Source of the DNA: Lysobacter enzymogenes
GTDB taxonomy: Bacteria; Pseudomonadota; Gammaproteobacteria; Xanthomonadales; Xanthomonadaceae
Direction of reading: 5' to 3'
DNA length: 64,000 bases
Assembly (NCBI RefSeq): GCF_017355525.1
Contig: NZ_CP067395.1
Span: 2,418,001-2,482,000, forward strand
Position 1 is the first letter of the stretch. Every line of letters starts with the position of its first letter. Below the pieces are notes generated by a model. That model was given only the letters and a program-made list of their open reading frames with translations, was not told where the DNA came from and searched no databases. A program made the translations under genes and the position numbers. Shown here piece by piece: positions 1-8,874 of the stretch.

Positions 1-1359
1 GGTGCTCTGCAGGATCTGCAGGATCTGCGCCGGCGTGCGCGGGCTCGGCGCCGCGGCCTGGATCAGCGCGGCGATGCCGGCGACGTGCGGCGACGCCATC
101 GAGGTGCCGGCCATCGGGCCGTAGGCGTTGCCGCTGACGGTCGAGATGATGCCCTCGGTCGAGCTCGGTCCGAAGATGCCGTTCTCGCCGCCGGGCGCGG
201 TGACGTGGATGGTCGCGCCGTAGTTCGAGTACGACGCGCGCGAGCCGGCCTTGTTGCTGGCGGCGACGCGGATCACGCCGTTGCAGCTGGCCGGAGTGAA
301 GCCGGCGACGTCGACGTTGTCGTTGCCCGCGGCGACCACCACGGTCGAACCGTTGGCGATGGCCGTGTCGATCGCCGCCTGCCACGCCGGCGTGTCGCTG
401 CACGGCGCCGGGCCGCCGAGCGAGAGGTTGATGATCTCGGCCGGATTGGCGTTGGCCGGAACCCCGGCGACGGTGCCGCCGGAGGCCCACACCACCGCGT
501 CGGCGATGTCGGAATCCGAACCGAAGCCCTGGTTGCCGAGCGCGCGCACCGGCACCACCTTGGCGTTGTAGGCCACGCCGGCGCCGCCGGCGCCGTTGTT
601 GGTCACCGCCGCGATCGTGCCGGCGACGTGGGTGCCGTGGACGATGTTCGACGAATCGTTCGGGTTCGAATCGCGGCCGTCGCCGTCGTCGGACTTGCCG
701 CAGCCCGGGCTGGCGCCGGCGTCGCGGCACTCGGCGTCGGAGAAGCCGGTGGTCGACGAAATCATGTCGTAGCCCGGCAGGATGTTGGCGTTGAGGTCGG
801 TGTGCGACAGGATGCCGCTGTCGACCACCGCGACCACGATGCCGGTGCCGGTGCTGCTGTTCCACGCGGTCGGCGCGCGGATGCCGACGGCGCTGTCGGC
901 GTAGTGCCACTGCTTGCTGAAGCTGGGATCGTTCGGGGTCGCGAACGCGTGGCGGATGCCGTCGACCTGGACGAACTGCACGTTCGGATCCGCGGCGATC
1001 TGGCGCATCAGCGCGGCGGCTTCGTCGCGGCCGAGCGCGCGATCGGAGGCGATCACGCTGGCGCCGGGCACCAGCATGCGCCGCACCTGATGCACGCCGA
1101 AGCGCGCGCCCTTGGACGCGGCCGGCAGCGCGAGCTTCGCCGCGGCGGCGTCGAGCGAGCGCGTCAACGCCGCGCCGCCGCTGGCGGCGGCGCTGTCGTT
1201 CTTGTACTTGACGATGAAGCGGCTGTAGCTGCCGCCGGCCTTGAGCGCGCCCAGGTGGGCGTCGCCGGCGAACGACGGCGCGGCCAGCGCGGTCAGCGCG
1301 AGCGCGGTGGCGGCGGCGAGCAGATGCGGACGGTGGCCGCGGACGGAACGCAACGACAT
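1..1359 (-). CDS. S8 family secreted serine peptidase (3' end outside window)
   Basis: Subtilisin-like extracellular protease; the visible part is the first 453 codons and the C-terminus lies beyond the left edge. An N-terminal signal peptide (about residues 1-31, ending AAPSFAG) is followed by an inhibitor-like propeptide and the S8 catalytic domain. The triad is visible as D180 (VVDSG), H241 (HGTHVAG) and S420 (GTSMASPH). The ATG at 1357-1359 is chosen because it opens directly into the signal peptide. It lies downstream of a paralogue in the same orientation; a separate terminator between the two suggests independent transcription. Whether it carries a C-terminal P-domain like its neighbour cannot be seen. 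Confidence 0.93.
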   Translation of the reverse strand, partial: MSLRSVRGHRPHLLAAATALALTALAAPSFAGDAHLGALKAGGSYSRFIVKYKNDSAAASGGAALTRSLDAAAAKLALPAASKGARFGVHQVRRMLVPGASVIASDRALGRDEAAALMRQIAADPNVQFVQVDGIRHAFATPNDPSFSKQWHYADSAVGIRAPTAWNSSTGTGIVVAVVDSGILSHTDLNANILPGYDMISSTTGFSDAECRDAGASPGCGKSDDGDGRDSNPNDSSNIVHGTHVAGTIAAVTNNGAGGAGVAYNAKVVPVRALGNQGFGSDSDIADAVVWASGGTVAGVPANANPAEIINLSLGGPAPCSDTPAWQAAIDTAIANGSTVVVAAGNDNVDVAGFTPASCNGVIRVAASNKAGSRASYSNYGATIHVTAPGGENGIFGPSSTEGIISTVSGNAYGPMAGTSMASPHVAGIAALIQAAAPSPRTPAQILQILQST

Positions 1360-1640
1360 GGTGTACCCCTCGAAAGTAAGCGCCGCGATGCGGCGAAAGG
1401 AACGTTCCGGCGCGCGGATGTGGCGGGGCCGGGGGACGCGGGAACGTCGTCAAGGGCGCGCGTGGGGTCGCGCCTGGGAGCACACGCTAGTGGTTGCGGT
1501 GGCATGCGAACAGGTGTTGCAAGCGTCAATTGAGTGCGTAGGTTCGATGTCAATCACAGTCCGCGCATCGGTAATGAAGCGTTCGTGCGCCGGCGCATTC
1601 GCGTGCTGTTCTCGCCTTTTTCCCGGCGCATCGTTTTCCC

Positions 1641-1784
1641 TGTAGGAACGGCGCGAGCCGCGACCGCGACACCGCAAAAACGGCGCCTGCAACCTATGCA
1701 CGCATCGTCTTGCGGCTGCGTCGCACGAACGCGGTTTGCGCCGGACGCCGCGTTGTCGCGGTCGCGGCTCGCGCCGCTCCTACA
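1641..1784. repeat. GTAG-type REP pair, head to head
   Basis: A forward copy at 1641-1670 (begins TGTAGGAACGGCGCGAGCCG) and its inverted copy at 1755-1784 (ending CTCCTACA) flank 84 bases. This is the longest of the paired elements in the window and lies between the two S8 protease genes. Confidence 0.75.
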
Positions 1785-1809
1785 GGGAGCAACGAGCATC
1801 GCGAACGAA

Positions 1810-1835
1810 AAAGCCCCGGCCGAAGCCGGGGCTTT
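1810..1835 (-). terminator. Rho-independent terminator of the second S8 protease
   Basis: An 11-bp GC-rich stem (1810-1820 with 1825-1835) closes a CGAA/TTCG tetraloop, and the minus strand then reads TTTTT. It sits about 43 bases beyond the stop of the protease gene at 1878. Confidence 0.85.
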
Positions 1836-1877
1836 GCGGTGCATCGGCTATCGCGGCCATCGCCGGCCGCGACGCGA

Positions 1878-3656
1878 TCAGAACGTCACGGTCCAGCTGT
1901 TGATGTAGCCGGTGTCGACCGACGCGCGATCCGCCGCGCGCAGCTTCCAGGTGCCGTTGAGCGCTTCGCTCGACAGGTTCACGGTGTAGGTCTGGTTGAT
2001 GTTGGCGGTGCCGCCGCCGCTGCGGTTGTGCAGGTTGTAGACCGAACCGTCCGGCGCGATCAGGTCGACGATCAGGTCGCCCTTGTAGGTGTGGACGATG
2101 TTGACCGCGACCTGGGCGTTGCTCGGCGCGTTGCCGGTGCGGCCGGACACGCTGATCGAGCTGGTCACGCCGGTGGCGTTGTTGTCCGGGATGTTGAAGT
2201 CCGCGGTGTTGCTGTAGGTCTGGGTGCCCGGGTTCGGGTTGCCGCCGCCGAGCGAGTCCAGCGCCGCCTTGGCGTCGACGATGCCGGTGCCGATGAGCTG
2301 GTCCGGGGTGGTCGGGAACGCACGCGCGGTGTTCTTGAGGATGGTCTCGATCTCGGCCGGAGTCTTCGGCGTCGTCGCCTTGGCCTGCAGCAGCGCGACC
2401 ACGCCGGCCACGTGCGGCGTCGCCATCGAGGTGCCGCCGTAGGACGCGTAGCTCTCCGAACCCGGCGTGGTGGTGCCCGAGTTCAGCGTCGACAGGATGT
2501 TCGAGCCCGGCGCGGCCACGTCGACCACGGCGCCGTAGTTCGACTTCTGCGTGCTGCTCCACACCGAACGCTTGCCGGCGCTGTCGACCGCGCCGACCGC
2601 GACCACGTTGTTGCAGTTGGCCGGACGCGCGTTGGACGCGTTGACGTTGCTGTTGCCGGCCGCGACCACCACGGTCACGCCGCGCGAGACCGCGCCGTCG
2701 ATCGCCGCCTGGTAGGTCGAACCGCAGGCGCCGCTGCCGCCGAGCGACATGTTGATGACTTCGGCCGGATTCGGATTGGCCGGAACGCCCGAGACGGTGC
2801 CGCCCGAAGCCCAGGTGATCGCGTCGGCGATGTCGGCCAGGGTGCCGCCGCACTTGCCGAGCACGCGCACCGGCACGACCTTGGCGTTGAACGCGGTGCC
2901 GGCGACGCCGGCGGCGTTGTTGGTCACCGCCGCAACGGTGCCGGCGACGTGGGTGCCGTGCCAGCTCGAGTTGCTGCTGTAGGTGACGCCGCATTCGCCG
3001 GCGGCGAACCAGTCGCCCTGATCGGCGGGATTGGAATCGCGACCGTTGCTGTCGCGCGCGGCGGTCGAGTCGCTGATGAAGTCGTAGCCGGCCAGGATGT
3101 TGGCGTTGAGGTCGCTGTGGCTGGTGATGCCGGTGTCGATCACCGCCACGACCACGCCGGTGCCGGTGCTGACGTCCCAGGCCTGCGCGGTGTTGATGCC
3201 CGACGCGCCATAGCCCCATTGCTCGCCGAAGCGGGTGTCGTTGGGGGTGAAGAACGCGGTCATCGGCGCGTTTTCTTCGACGTATTCCACGTTCGGATCG
3301 GCGGCGATCTGGGCCATCAGCGAGCGCGTTTCGACCGCGTCGAGACGACGGCCGGCCTGGACCACGTCGGCGCCGGTGCCGATGCGGCGCAGGTGCTTGA
3401 GGCCGAGCTTGGCGCCCTTGCCGGAGAAGCTGGCGGCGGCGGCGTCGAGGGCGCTGTTGAGGGTGGCGGCGTTGCTGCGCTCGGCGCTGCCGGCGCGGTA
3501 CTTGACGATGAACTGGCCGTTCGGGGTGGCGTTGGCCAGCGCGGCGAGGTTGATCCGGTCGGCGGCGGACGCCGACATCGCTACGCACGACAGCGCGGCC
3601 ACGGTGGCGGCGGCGAGCGCGTGCTGGCGCAGCGCGCCGTTGGAGCGGTAGGACAT
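1878..3656 (-). CDS. S8 family secreted serine peptidase with C-terminal P-domain
   Basis: Extracellular subtilisin-like protease of 592 residues. Signal peptide about 1-31, prodomain about 45-128, catalytic domain about 150-465 with D174 (VIDTG), H233 (HGTHVAG), the oxyanion-hole region AAGN and S410 (GTSMATPH). Residues about 486-592 resemble the proprotein-convertase P / Homo B domain that caps many secreted proteases of lytic gammaproteobacteria. The ATG at 3654-3656 starts the signal peptide. It is a paralogue of the gene to its left: propeptide, triad spacing and several stretches such as ASGGTV.GVPAN are shared. A terminator follows at 1810-1835. Likely used to digest external protein or prey cells (inference). 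Confidence 0.95.
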   Translation of the reverse strand: MSYRSNGALRQHALAAATVAALSCVAMSASAADRINLAALANATPNGQFIVKYRAGSAERSNAATLNSALDAAAASFSGKGAKLGLKHLRRIGTGADVVQAGRRLDAVETRSLMAQIAADPNVEYVEENAPMTAFFTPNDTRFGEQWGYGASGINTAQAWDVSTGTGVVVAVIDTGITSHSDLNANILAGYDFISDSTAARDSNGRDSNPADQGDWFAAGECGVTYSSNSSWHGTHVAGTVAAVTNNAAGVAGTAFNAKVVPVRVLGKCGGTLADIADAITWASGGTVSGVPANPNPAEVINMSLGGSGACGSTYQAAIDGAVSRGVTVVVAAGNSNVNASNARPANCNNVVAVGAVDSAGKRSVWSSTQKSNYGAVVDVAAPGSNILSTLNSGTTTPGSESYASYGGTSMATPHVAGVVALLQAKATTPKTPAEIETILKNTARAFPTTPDQLIGTGIVDAKAALDSLGGGNPNPGTQTYSNTADFNIPDNNATGVTSSISVSGRTGNAPSNAQVAVNIVHTYKGDLIVDLIAPDGSVYNLHNRSGGGTANINQTYTVNLSSEALNGTWKLRAADRASVDTGYINSWTVTF

Positions 3657-4358
3657 GGTGGAACCCCCAAAATCGAAGTGCCGCTGTGCGGCGTCTCAAC
3701 GCGCGGTACTCGGGCGGCCACGTCCTTGTCTGCACACGCCAGCGTCCACGCTGTTTGTGTACGGACTCGGTGTTGTCCCGGTCCGCCCTAACACGCTACG
3801 GCGTCATTTGAAGTGCCAACAAGCCGGTTCGGGTGTTCAGACAGGGCACGACTCGTGAGCGAGATCGCAGATTCGGACTTCGGTGGCGCGATCGGCTTTG
3901 CCGAAGCGGCTGCATCGCGGGTGTTTGAAACGCATACACGACGACGCGCGAACTGCGCTCGAGCGACGGTTCGATGGGTAGGAAGTTGCGGCGATGAAAC
4001 ATCGTCGATGCACGCTCGCTGCGCGCGTCGCACCGGCCAGATATGTGTGCCGGGTGTACGCATACGATCGCGGGCTCGAGCCTGCGCGTGCGGCGCCGGC
4101 GATGCGGCGCACGGTCTTGCAGGATTTGGATCGTGCCAAGCGCGCTTCAGGCCGGAGCTTGCCGGCCGAATCAGGAAGTCGCGCCGACCTGCGCAACGCT
4201 GGCGTTCGCGCCAGAGCCGGATCGTGGCAAACGCGTCGCGGCCCGAAGCTTGCCGGCCGAATCAAGACGCTGCGCAAATGCACGCAACGCCGGCAACCCA
4301 CCCGCGTTCGCGCACGAGTCGGATCGCGCCGAACGCATTGCGGCCGCAACCGGCCGGC
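3657..4358. other. 700-bp stretch without a convincing gene; imperfect direct repeats
   Basis: Between the second S8 protease and sufT no open frame has the expected codon bias or a recognisable product. The half nearest the protease is AT-richer and should hold its promoter. From about 4128 three degraded repeat units begin with GGATCGYGCC-like words at 4128, 4219 and 4321, and the first two share GCTTGCCGGCCGAATCA. It may be decayed sequence. Confidence 0.55.
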
Positions 4359-4910
4359 TTACAGCATCCCGGTCTCGAGCCGCGCCGCCTCGGACATCAT
4401 GTTGCGGTTCCACGGCGGATCGAACACCAGCTCGACGTCGGCCTCGGCCACGGTCGGGATCATTTCCAGCTTGCTGCGCACATCGTCGACCAGGATGTCG
4501 CCCATGCCGCAGGCCGGCGCGGTCAGGGTCATGCGCACCTCGACCGTGCGCTGGCCGTCGTCGCGGTGCTTGACCCCGGCCTCGTAGACCAGGCCGAGCT
4601 CGACCACGTTGATCGGGATCTCCGGATCGAAGCAGGTGCGCAGCTGCTGCCACACCAGCCGCTCGACCGCCTCGTCGTCGGCGCCGGCGGGCAGCTCCAG
4701 CGGCTCCGGCGGCTCCTTGCCGATGGCGTCGGCGTCGCGGCCGTGGATGCGGAACAGGTTGCCCTCGACGAAGACGGTGTAACTGCCGCCGAGCGCCTGG
4801 GTGATATAGCCCACGCTGCCGGCCGGCAGGGTCACCTGCTCGCCTTGGGGCACCATGACGACGGCGCAATCGCGCTCGAAACGGACGGGTTCGCTGCTGC
4901 GGGAATACAT
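4359..4910 (-). CDS. sufT: SufT-family Fe-S cluster assembly protein (MIP18/DUF59)
   Basis: Cytoplasmic accessory factor for iron-sulfur cluster maturation, 183 residues. The N-terminal ~75 residues form the extension typical of the long SufT type (VMVPQGEQVTLPAGSVGYIT). The DUF59 domain covers about 85-175 with the family signature DPEIPINVVELGLVY, the conserved cysteine region TAPACGMGDIL and the C-terminal FDPPW motif. The start at 4910 matches the family N-terminus. No other suf gene is nearby, so it is a stand-alone copy here; the main suf operon would be elsewhere. Confidence 0.93.
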   Translation of the reverse strand: MYSRSSEPVRFERDCAVVMVPQGEQVTLPAGSVGYITQALGGSYTVFVEGNLFRIHGRDADAIGKEPPEPLELPAGADDEAVERLVWQQLRTCFDPEIPINVVELGLVYEAGVKHRDDGQRTVEVRMTLTAPACGMGDILVDDVRSKLEMIPTVAEADVELVFDPPWNRNMMSEAARLETGML

Positions 4911-5012
4911 GCGTGAAAGATGGGGGTGCCGGGGGACGGCTCAAGAGGCGCCATTCTACCGGCCGCGGGCGGCTATGCTGTAGGGCTTGCCCCCGCCCAC
5001 AGTGTTCCGCCG

Positions 5013-5474
5013 ATGACCGTCGCCTCGCCCGACCGCCCCGCCCCGCGCAGCGCCGCCGGTCCGCGCCCGGATGCCCGTCCGGGCCCACGCCTGTATTCCT
5101 GGCTGCTGATCGCCCTGGGCACGTTCGGCTTCGCCGCGTTCTGGGTCCTGGCGGCGCTGGCCTTCGACCGCCAGTTGGGCTGGATGGCGGTGATCGGCGC
5201 GCTCGACATCGCCTGGATGCTGCGCCTGGGCGGCTGGCGCCCGGGCTGGAAGCGCGCCGTGGCCGGCGCCGCGGCGACCGCGCTGATCGTCGCGGTGGCC
5301 AACTGGGGCATCGTCGCCGGCCAGCTCAGCGGGCCGTTCGGGCTGGACCTGATCTCCTCGGCCGGCAAGCTCGGGCCGAATCTGTTCCTGACCCTGTTCC
5401 AGCTGGCCAGCTCCGGGCTGGACCTGGTGTTCATGGTCGTGGCGCTGGCGGTGGCGGCGTTCGCCTCGCGCTGA
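5013..5474 (+). CDS. Small multi-pass membrane protein, unknown function
   Basis: About 153 residues with a Pro/Ala/Arg-rich cytoplasmic N-terminus and three or four predicted membrane segments (around LLIALGTFGFAAFWVLAALAF, the WMAVIGALDIAWML region, ALIVAVANWGIVAG and LVFMVVALAVAAF). The frame is open upstream to 4920, but the ATG at 5013 is preferred because the upstream part overlaps the likely promoter region shared with divergent sufT. No family assigned. It ends just before a palindromic repeat shared with the convergent MocR gene. Confidence 0.7.
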   Translation: MTVASPDRPAPRSAAGPRPDARPGPRLYSWLLIALGTFGFAAFWVLAALAFDRQLGWMAVIGALDIAWMLRLGGWRPGWKRAVAGAAATALIVAVANWGIVAGQLSGPFGLDLISSAGKLGPNLFLTLFQLASSGLDLVFMVVALAVAAFASR

Positions 5475-5505
5475 GCGCGGCCGGGTTCCGGCTGCGCATC
5501 TCCGT

Positions 5506-5602
5506 GTAGGAGCGGCGCGAGCCGCGACCGCGACAACACAACTGCGACGAAGGTTACGGCGTAGGTGCGTTGTCGCAGTCGCGGCTCGCGCCGCTCCTAC
5601 AG
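5506..5602. repeat. GTAG-type REP pair, head to head (97 bp)
   Basis: Forward copy 5506-5535 (TGTAGGAGCGGCGCGAGCCG...) and inverted copy 5573-5602 with a 37-bp centre. It lies between convergent genes ending at 5474 and 5623, where a long hairpin could act as a bidirectional transcription stop. Its centre resembles that of the 29040-29136 element. Confidence 0.8.
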
Positions 5603-5622
5603 GCAGCTACGGCTAGCCCCGC

Positions 5623-7074
5623 TCAAGCCGCCGCGGCGAAGCCGATGTCGTGTAGGCAGGCGACGAACAGCCGCGCCGCTTCTTCGATCTCCGCCACCGA
5701 CAACGCGCCGTAGCCGAACAGCAACCCGGCGCGCTGCGGCGGGCTGATGTAGCACGGCGCCACCGAGTACAGCCCCAGCCCGCGCGCCTGGGCGTGGGCG
5801 ATGAAGGCCTCGCCCTCGGCCGGGCTGCGCCCGCGCAGCCACACCAGCAGGTGCATGCCGGCGCGCGAGTCCTGGATCTCCAGCGCGTCGCCGGCCAGCC
5901 GGCGCAACGCCGACAGCAGCGCGTCGCGGCGCTGGCGCAGGGTCTTGGCGGTGCGGCGCAGGTGCCGCTCGAAGCCGCCGTCGGCGAGGAACTGGGCCAG
6001 CGCGGCCTGCTCGATCCCGGGCGAGCCGAAATCGTCGACCCATTTGGCCGAGATGAAATCCTCGCGCAGCCCCGGCGGCACCACCATGTAGCCGAGCCGC
6101 AGCGACGGAAACAGCACTTTCGAAAAGGTGCCGACGTAGATCGTGCGGCGCGCGTCGTCGAGCCCGTACAGCGCCGCGTGCGGCTGCGCGTCGAAGCGGA
6201 ATTCGCCGTCGTAGTCGTCTTCGAAGATCCAGCATTCGTGGCGGCGCGCGTACTCCAGCAGCGCGCGCCGGCGCGGCAGCGACATCAGCGCGCCGGTCGG
6301 GAACTGGTGCGAGGGCGTGGTGCAGATCAGCCGCGGCGGCCGCTCCGGCAGCAGGTCGGTGCGCAGGCCTTCGGCGTCGACCGGAATCGGCCGCAGCCGC
6401 GCGCCGTGGATCTGCAAGGCTTCGCGCACGGCGAAGTAATGCGGGTCTTCCAGCGCCGCTTCGTCGCCGTCGTCGAGCAGCACCCGCGCGGTCAGCGCGA
6501 TCGCCTGCTGGGTGCCGGCGACGATCACCACGTCCTCGGGCGCGGCGCGCACGCCGCGGCGCAGCGACAGGTAGTCGCAGACCGCGGTGCGCAAAGCCGG
6601 CAGGCCCTGCGCGGTCGGGTAGTTCGGCGGCGTGTAGGCGGCCGCGTGCGACAGCGCGCGCGCCCAGGCCGAGGTCAGCAGCGGATTGGTGAACGGCACG
6701 CCGTACTGGAAGCTGTGCACGGTGCCGGGCAGGCGCCGGCCGGGGATGTTGGCGTGGTCGTGGTAGCGGCGCAGGCGCTGGGCGTAGGCGCTTTGCGCCG
6801 GCAGCCGCGACGGCGGCTCGCTCGGCGGCTGCGCCGGCGCGCCGGGCAGCACCACGAAGCTGCCCGAGCCGACCCGCGCCTGCATGAAGCCTTCCGCGCG
6901 CAGTTGCTCGTAGGCGGCCAGCACGGTGTTGCGCGACAGCCCCAGTTGCTGGGCCAGCAGCCGGCTCGGCGGAAAGCGCATCCCGGCCGGCAGGCGCCCG
7001 GCCAGCACCGCGTCCTTGAGCGAGCGGACCAATTGGCCGTGCAGCGGGCCGCGGCCGTCGAGCGGCAGGTACAT
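5623..7074 (-). CDS. MocR-type transcription regulator (GntR + aminotransferase fold)
   Basis: PLP-dependent regulator of 483 residues. Residues about 5-75 are a GntR winged helix (PLHGQLVRSLKDAVLAGRL, SRLLAQQLGLSRNTVLAAYEQL). Residues about 115-470 are a fold-type I aminotransferase domain with the PLP-region aspartate in FEDDYDGEF and the Schiff-base lysine K319 in GTFSKVLFPSLRLGY. The frame continues upstream to 7665, but the ATG at 7072-7074 starts exactly at the GntR domain. PdxR of this family controls vitamin B6 synthesis; others control GABA or taurine genes. The neighbouring divergent gene is an AraC regulator, so the target is not evident here. Confidence 0.92.
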   Translation of the reverse strand: MYLPLDGRGPLHGQLVRSLKDAVLAGRLPAGMRFPPSRLLAQQLGLSRNTVLAAYEQLRAEGFMQARVGSGSFVVLPGAPAQPPSEPPSRLPAQSAYAQRLRRYHDHANIPGRRLPGTVHSFQYGVPFTNPLLTSAWARALSHAAAYTPPNYPTAQGLPALRTAVCDYLSLRRGVRAAPEDVVIVAGTQQAIALTARVLLDDGDEAALEDPHYFAVREALQIHGARLRPIPVDAEGLRTDLLPERPPRLICTTPSHQFPTGALMSLPRRRALLEYARRHECWIFEDDYDGEFRFDAQPHAALYGLDDARRTIYVGTFSKVLFPSLRLGYMVVPPGLREDFISAKWVDDFGSPGIEQAALAQFLADGGFERHLRRTAKTLRQRRDALLSALRRLAGDALEIQDSRAGMHLLVWLRGRSPAEGEAFIAHAQARGLGLYSVAPCYISPPQRAGLLFGYGALSVAEIEEAARLFVACLHDIGFAAAA

Positions 7075-7367
7075 GGGCGGACTCCCGATTGGCCCTGTCG
7101 CGGGCCGTTGCGCAGCGAGTGTGCCAAGCCGATTCGCCGCTGACGAGGCGCCGGGCCCGCGCGAACGCGGGTTTGCCGGTCCGGGCACATCGACGCCGCG
7201 AGACCGGCGCAATGCCGGCGGCCCGGCGGTGCCGCCCGGCGCGCGGCCCGCAGCGCCGGCCGGACCGGATTGGCTCCTGCGCTCCCGGGCTAATTGGCCC
7301 TCCAGATGACGGCCGCGGCTGGCTAGCTTAGGGGCCAACCGCAAGCCGGTACGCCGCCGAGGCCCCC

Positions 7368-8261
7368 ATGAGCGTGCAACACCACCGCATTCATTTCGCC
7401 GAACACCTGGACCTGAGCGCGGCTGCGGTCCGGGACGGTTCCACCTTGCACATGGTCCGCGCCAGCGGCCGCGCCGTGCAGCTCGACCTGCCGCCGAACT
7501 GGCTGTCGCTGTGGCTGCCGCTGCGCGGCCCGCTGCGGCTGGAAGCCGCCGACAGCGCCTGGGACCTCGCCCCTGGCCACCTGCAGGTCTGGCGCGACAG
7601 CCGCCTGCGCAGCAGCGCGCGCGGCCCCTGCTGGTGGCTGTGCCTGTGCGGGCCCGACACGGCATGGAAACCGCATCTGGACGGCGCCCCGCAGGCGCAG
7701 GGCAACGACCTGTTCCCGTGGGAAGGCGCGGCGCCGCGCGAAGCCAGCCGGCTGCTGGTGCGGCTGGGCCGATTGGACGCGCGCCCGAACGAACTGTCCG
7801 CCAACGGCCCGACCCTGCTGCGCACCCTCGGCGCGCTGCTGCGCGACGAGCAGCGCGACCTGCTGGAACGGCTGCCGCGTTGCAGCGGCCGCACCCTGCG
7901 CCGGCGCCAGCAGACCCTGCTGCGGCTGCTGCGCGTGCAGCACCTGATCCGCCGCCATCCCGACGTGCGCCTGGACCTGGGCCGGCTCGCCCGCAGCGCC
8001 AGCTATTCGCCGTGCCACCTGATCCGGATCTACCGCGAAGTGTTCGACGAAACCCCGACCGAATACGCCGCGCGGCTGCGCTCGGACCGCGCCTGGCGCA
8101 TGGTCCGCGACACCCGCATGCCGGTGTGCGAGATCACCGAGGCGCTCGGCTTCGAAAGCCAGAGCGCGTTCTGCCGCGCGTTCAAGAACTCCTTCGGCGT
8201 CACCGCCACCCAGGCGCGGCGCGCGGAAAGCGCGCGCATCGCCCGCGGCCGCGCCGCGTGA
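7368..8261 (+). CDS. AraC family transcriptional regulator
   Basis: DNA-binding regulator, 297 residues. The N-terminal ~170 residues form an effector-sensing half without a clear named family. The C-terminal ~100 residues carry the two helix-turn-helix units of AraC/XylS proteins (LGRLARSASYSPCHLIRIYRE, then the signature around ITEALGFESQSAFCRAFKNSFG). GAGG at 7359-7362 lies 5 bases before the ATG at 7368. It is divergent from the MocR gene across about 290 bp and upstream of a membrane protein and a cytochrome gene in the same direction, which are possible targets (inference). Confidence 0.92.
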   Translation: MSVQHHRIHFAEHLDLSAAAVRDGSTLHMVRASGRAVQLDLPPNWLSLWLPLRGPLRLEAADSAWDLAPGHLQVWRDSRLRSSARGPCWWLCLCGPDTAWKPHLDGAPQAQGNDLFPWEGAAPREASRLLVRLGRLDARPNELSANGPTLLRTLGALLRDEQRDLLERLPRCSGRTLRRRQQTLLRLLRVQHLIRRHPDVRLDLGRLARSASYSPCHLIRIYREVFDETPTEYAARLRSDRAWRMVRDTRMPVCEITEALGFESQSAFCRAFKNSFGVTATQARRAESARIARGRAA

Positions 8262-8367
8262 GCGCTGCATCCATCCGCGCGATCGCCGCGTAACGCTGCG
8301 AACGCTTCCCGCCGCGGCGGCCTCGCCGGCGCGGCCCATCCGTCACCCGCCCGCCACCGAGCCCGCC

Positions 8368-8874
8368 ATGACCGCCGCCTTCCGCTCCGCCCGCTCCCTG
8401 CCGCTGTGGACCCTCATCGGCGGCCTCATCGCCGCCACCCTCGATATCAGCTACGCGATCAGTTATTGGGGCCTCACCAAGGGCGTGCCGGCCGAACGCG
8501 TGCTGCACAGCGTCGCCTCCGGCCTGATCGGCCGCGAGGCCGCGCTCGGCGGCGGCGCCGGCACCGCGGCGCTGGGCCTGTTCCTGCACTACTTCATCGC
8601 CGTGCTGATGGCCGCGGCCTATGCCGTCGGTGCGAGCAAGCTGGCGTGGATGCGCCGCAGCCCGTGGCTGGCGGCGACCCTGTACGGCCTGTGGCTGTTC
8701 GTGGCGATGAATTTCATCGTCGTGCCGTTGTCGCGCGCCGGCATGAAGGGGCTGCCGCCGGATCCGGTGTGGATCGGGCTGAGCATCCTGGTCCACATCG
8801 TGTTCGTGGCCTGGCCGATCGCCTGGGCGGTCAATCGTGCCTTGAACGCGAAGGGCGGCCTGCATGCGCGCTGA
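8368..8874 (+). CDS. Four-helix membrane protein, possibly YagU/DUF1440-like
   Basis: 168 residues with about four membrane segments (LWTLIGGLIAATLDISYAIS; LGLFLHYFIAVLMAAAYAV; WLAATLYGLWLFVAMNFIVV; WIGLSILVHIVFVAWPIAWAV). The pattern and the early glycine/aspartate (GGLIAATLDI) recall the YagU/DUF1440 inner-membrane family, but this assignment is tentative. Its last 11 bases overlap the start of the next gene, implying translational coupling with the cytochrome P460-like protein. Confidence 0.75.
   Translation: MTAAFRSARSLPLWTLIGGLIAATLDISYAISYWGLTKGVPAERVLHSVASGLIGREAALGGGAGTAALGLFLHYFIAVLMAAAYAVGASKLAWMRRSPWLAATLYGLWLFVAMNFIVVPLSRAGMKGLPPDPVWIGLSILVHIVFVAWPIAWAVNRALNAKGGLHAR

Noticed and set aside
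1525..1553. TTGACA box upstream of the first S8 protease
   Set aside because: No -10 hexamer at 16-18 bp spacing.
1710..3791. 693-codon plus-strand open frame opposite the S8 protease
   Set aside because: Arg/Gly/Val-rich antisense shadow of a well-supported protease; typical in very GC-rich DNA.
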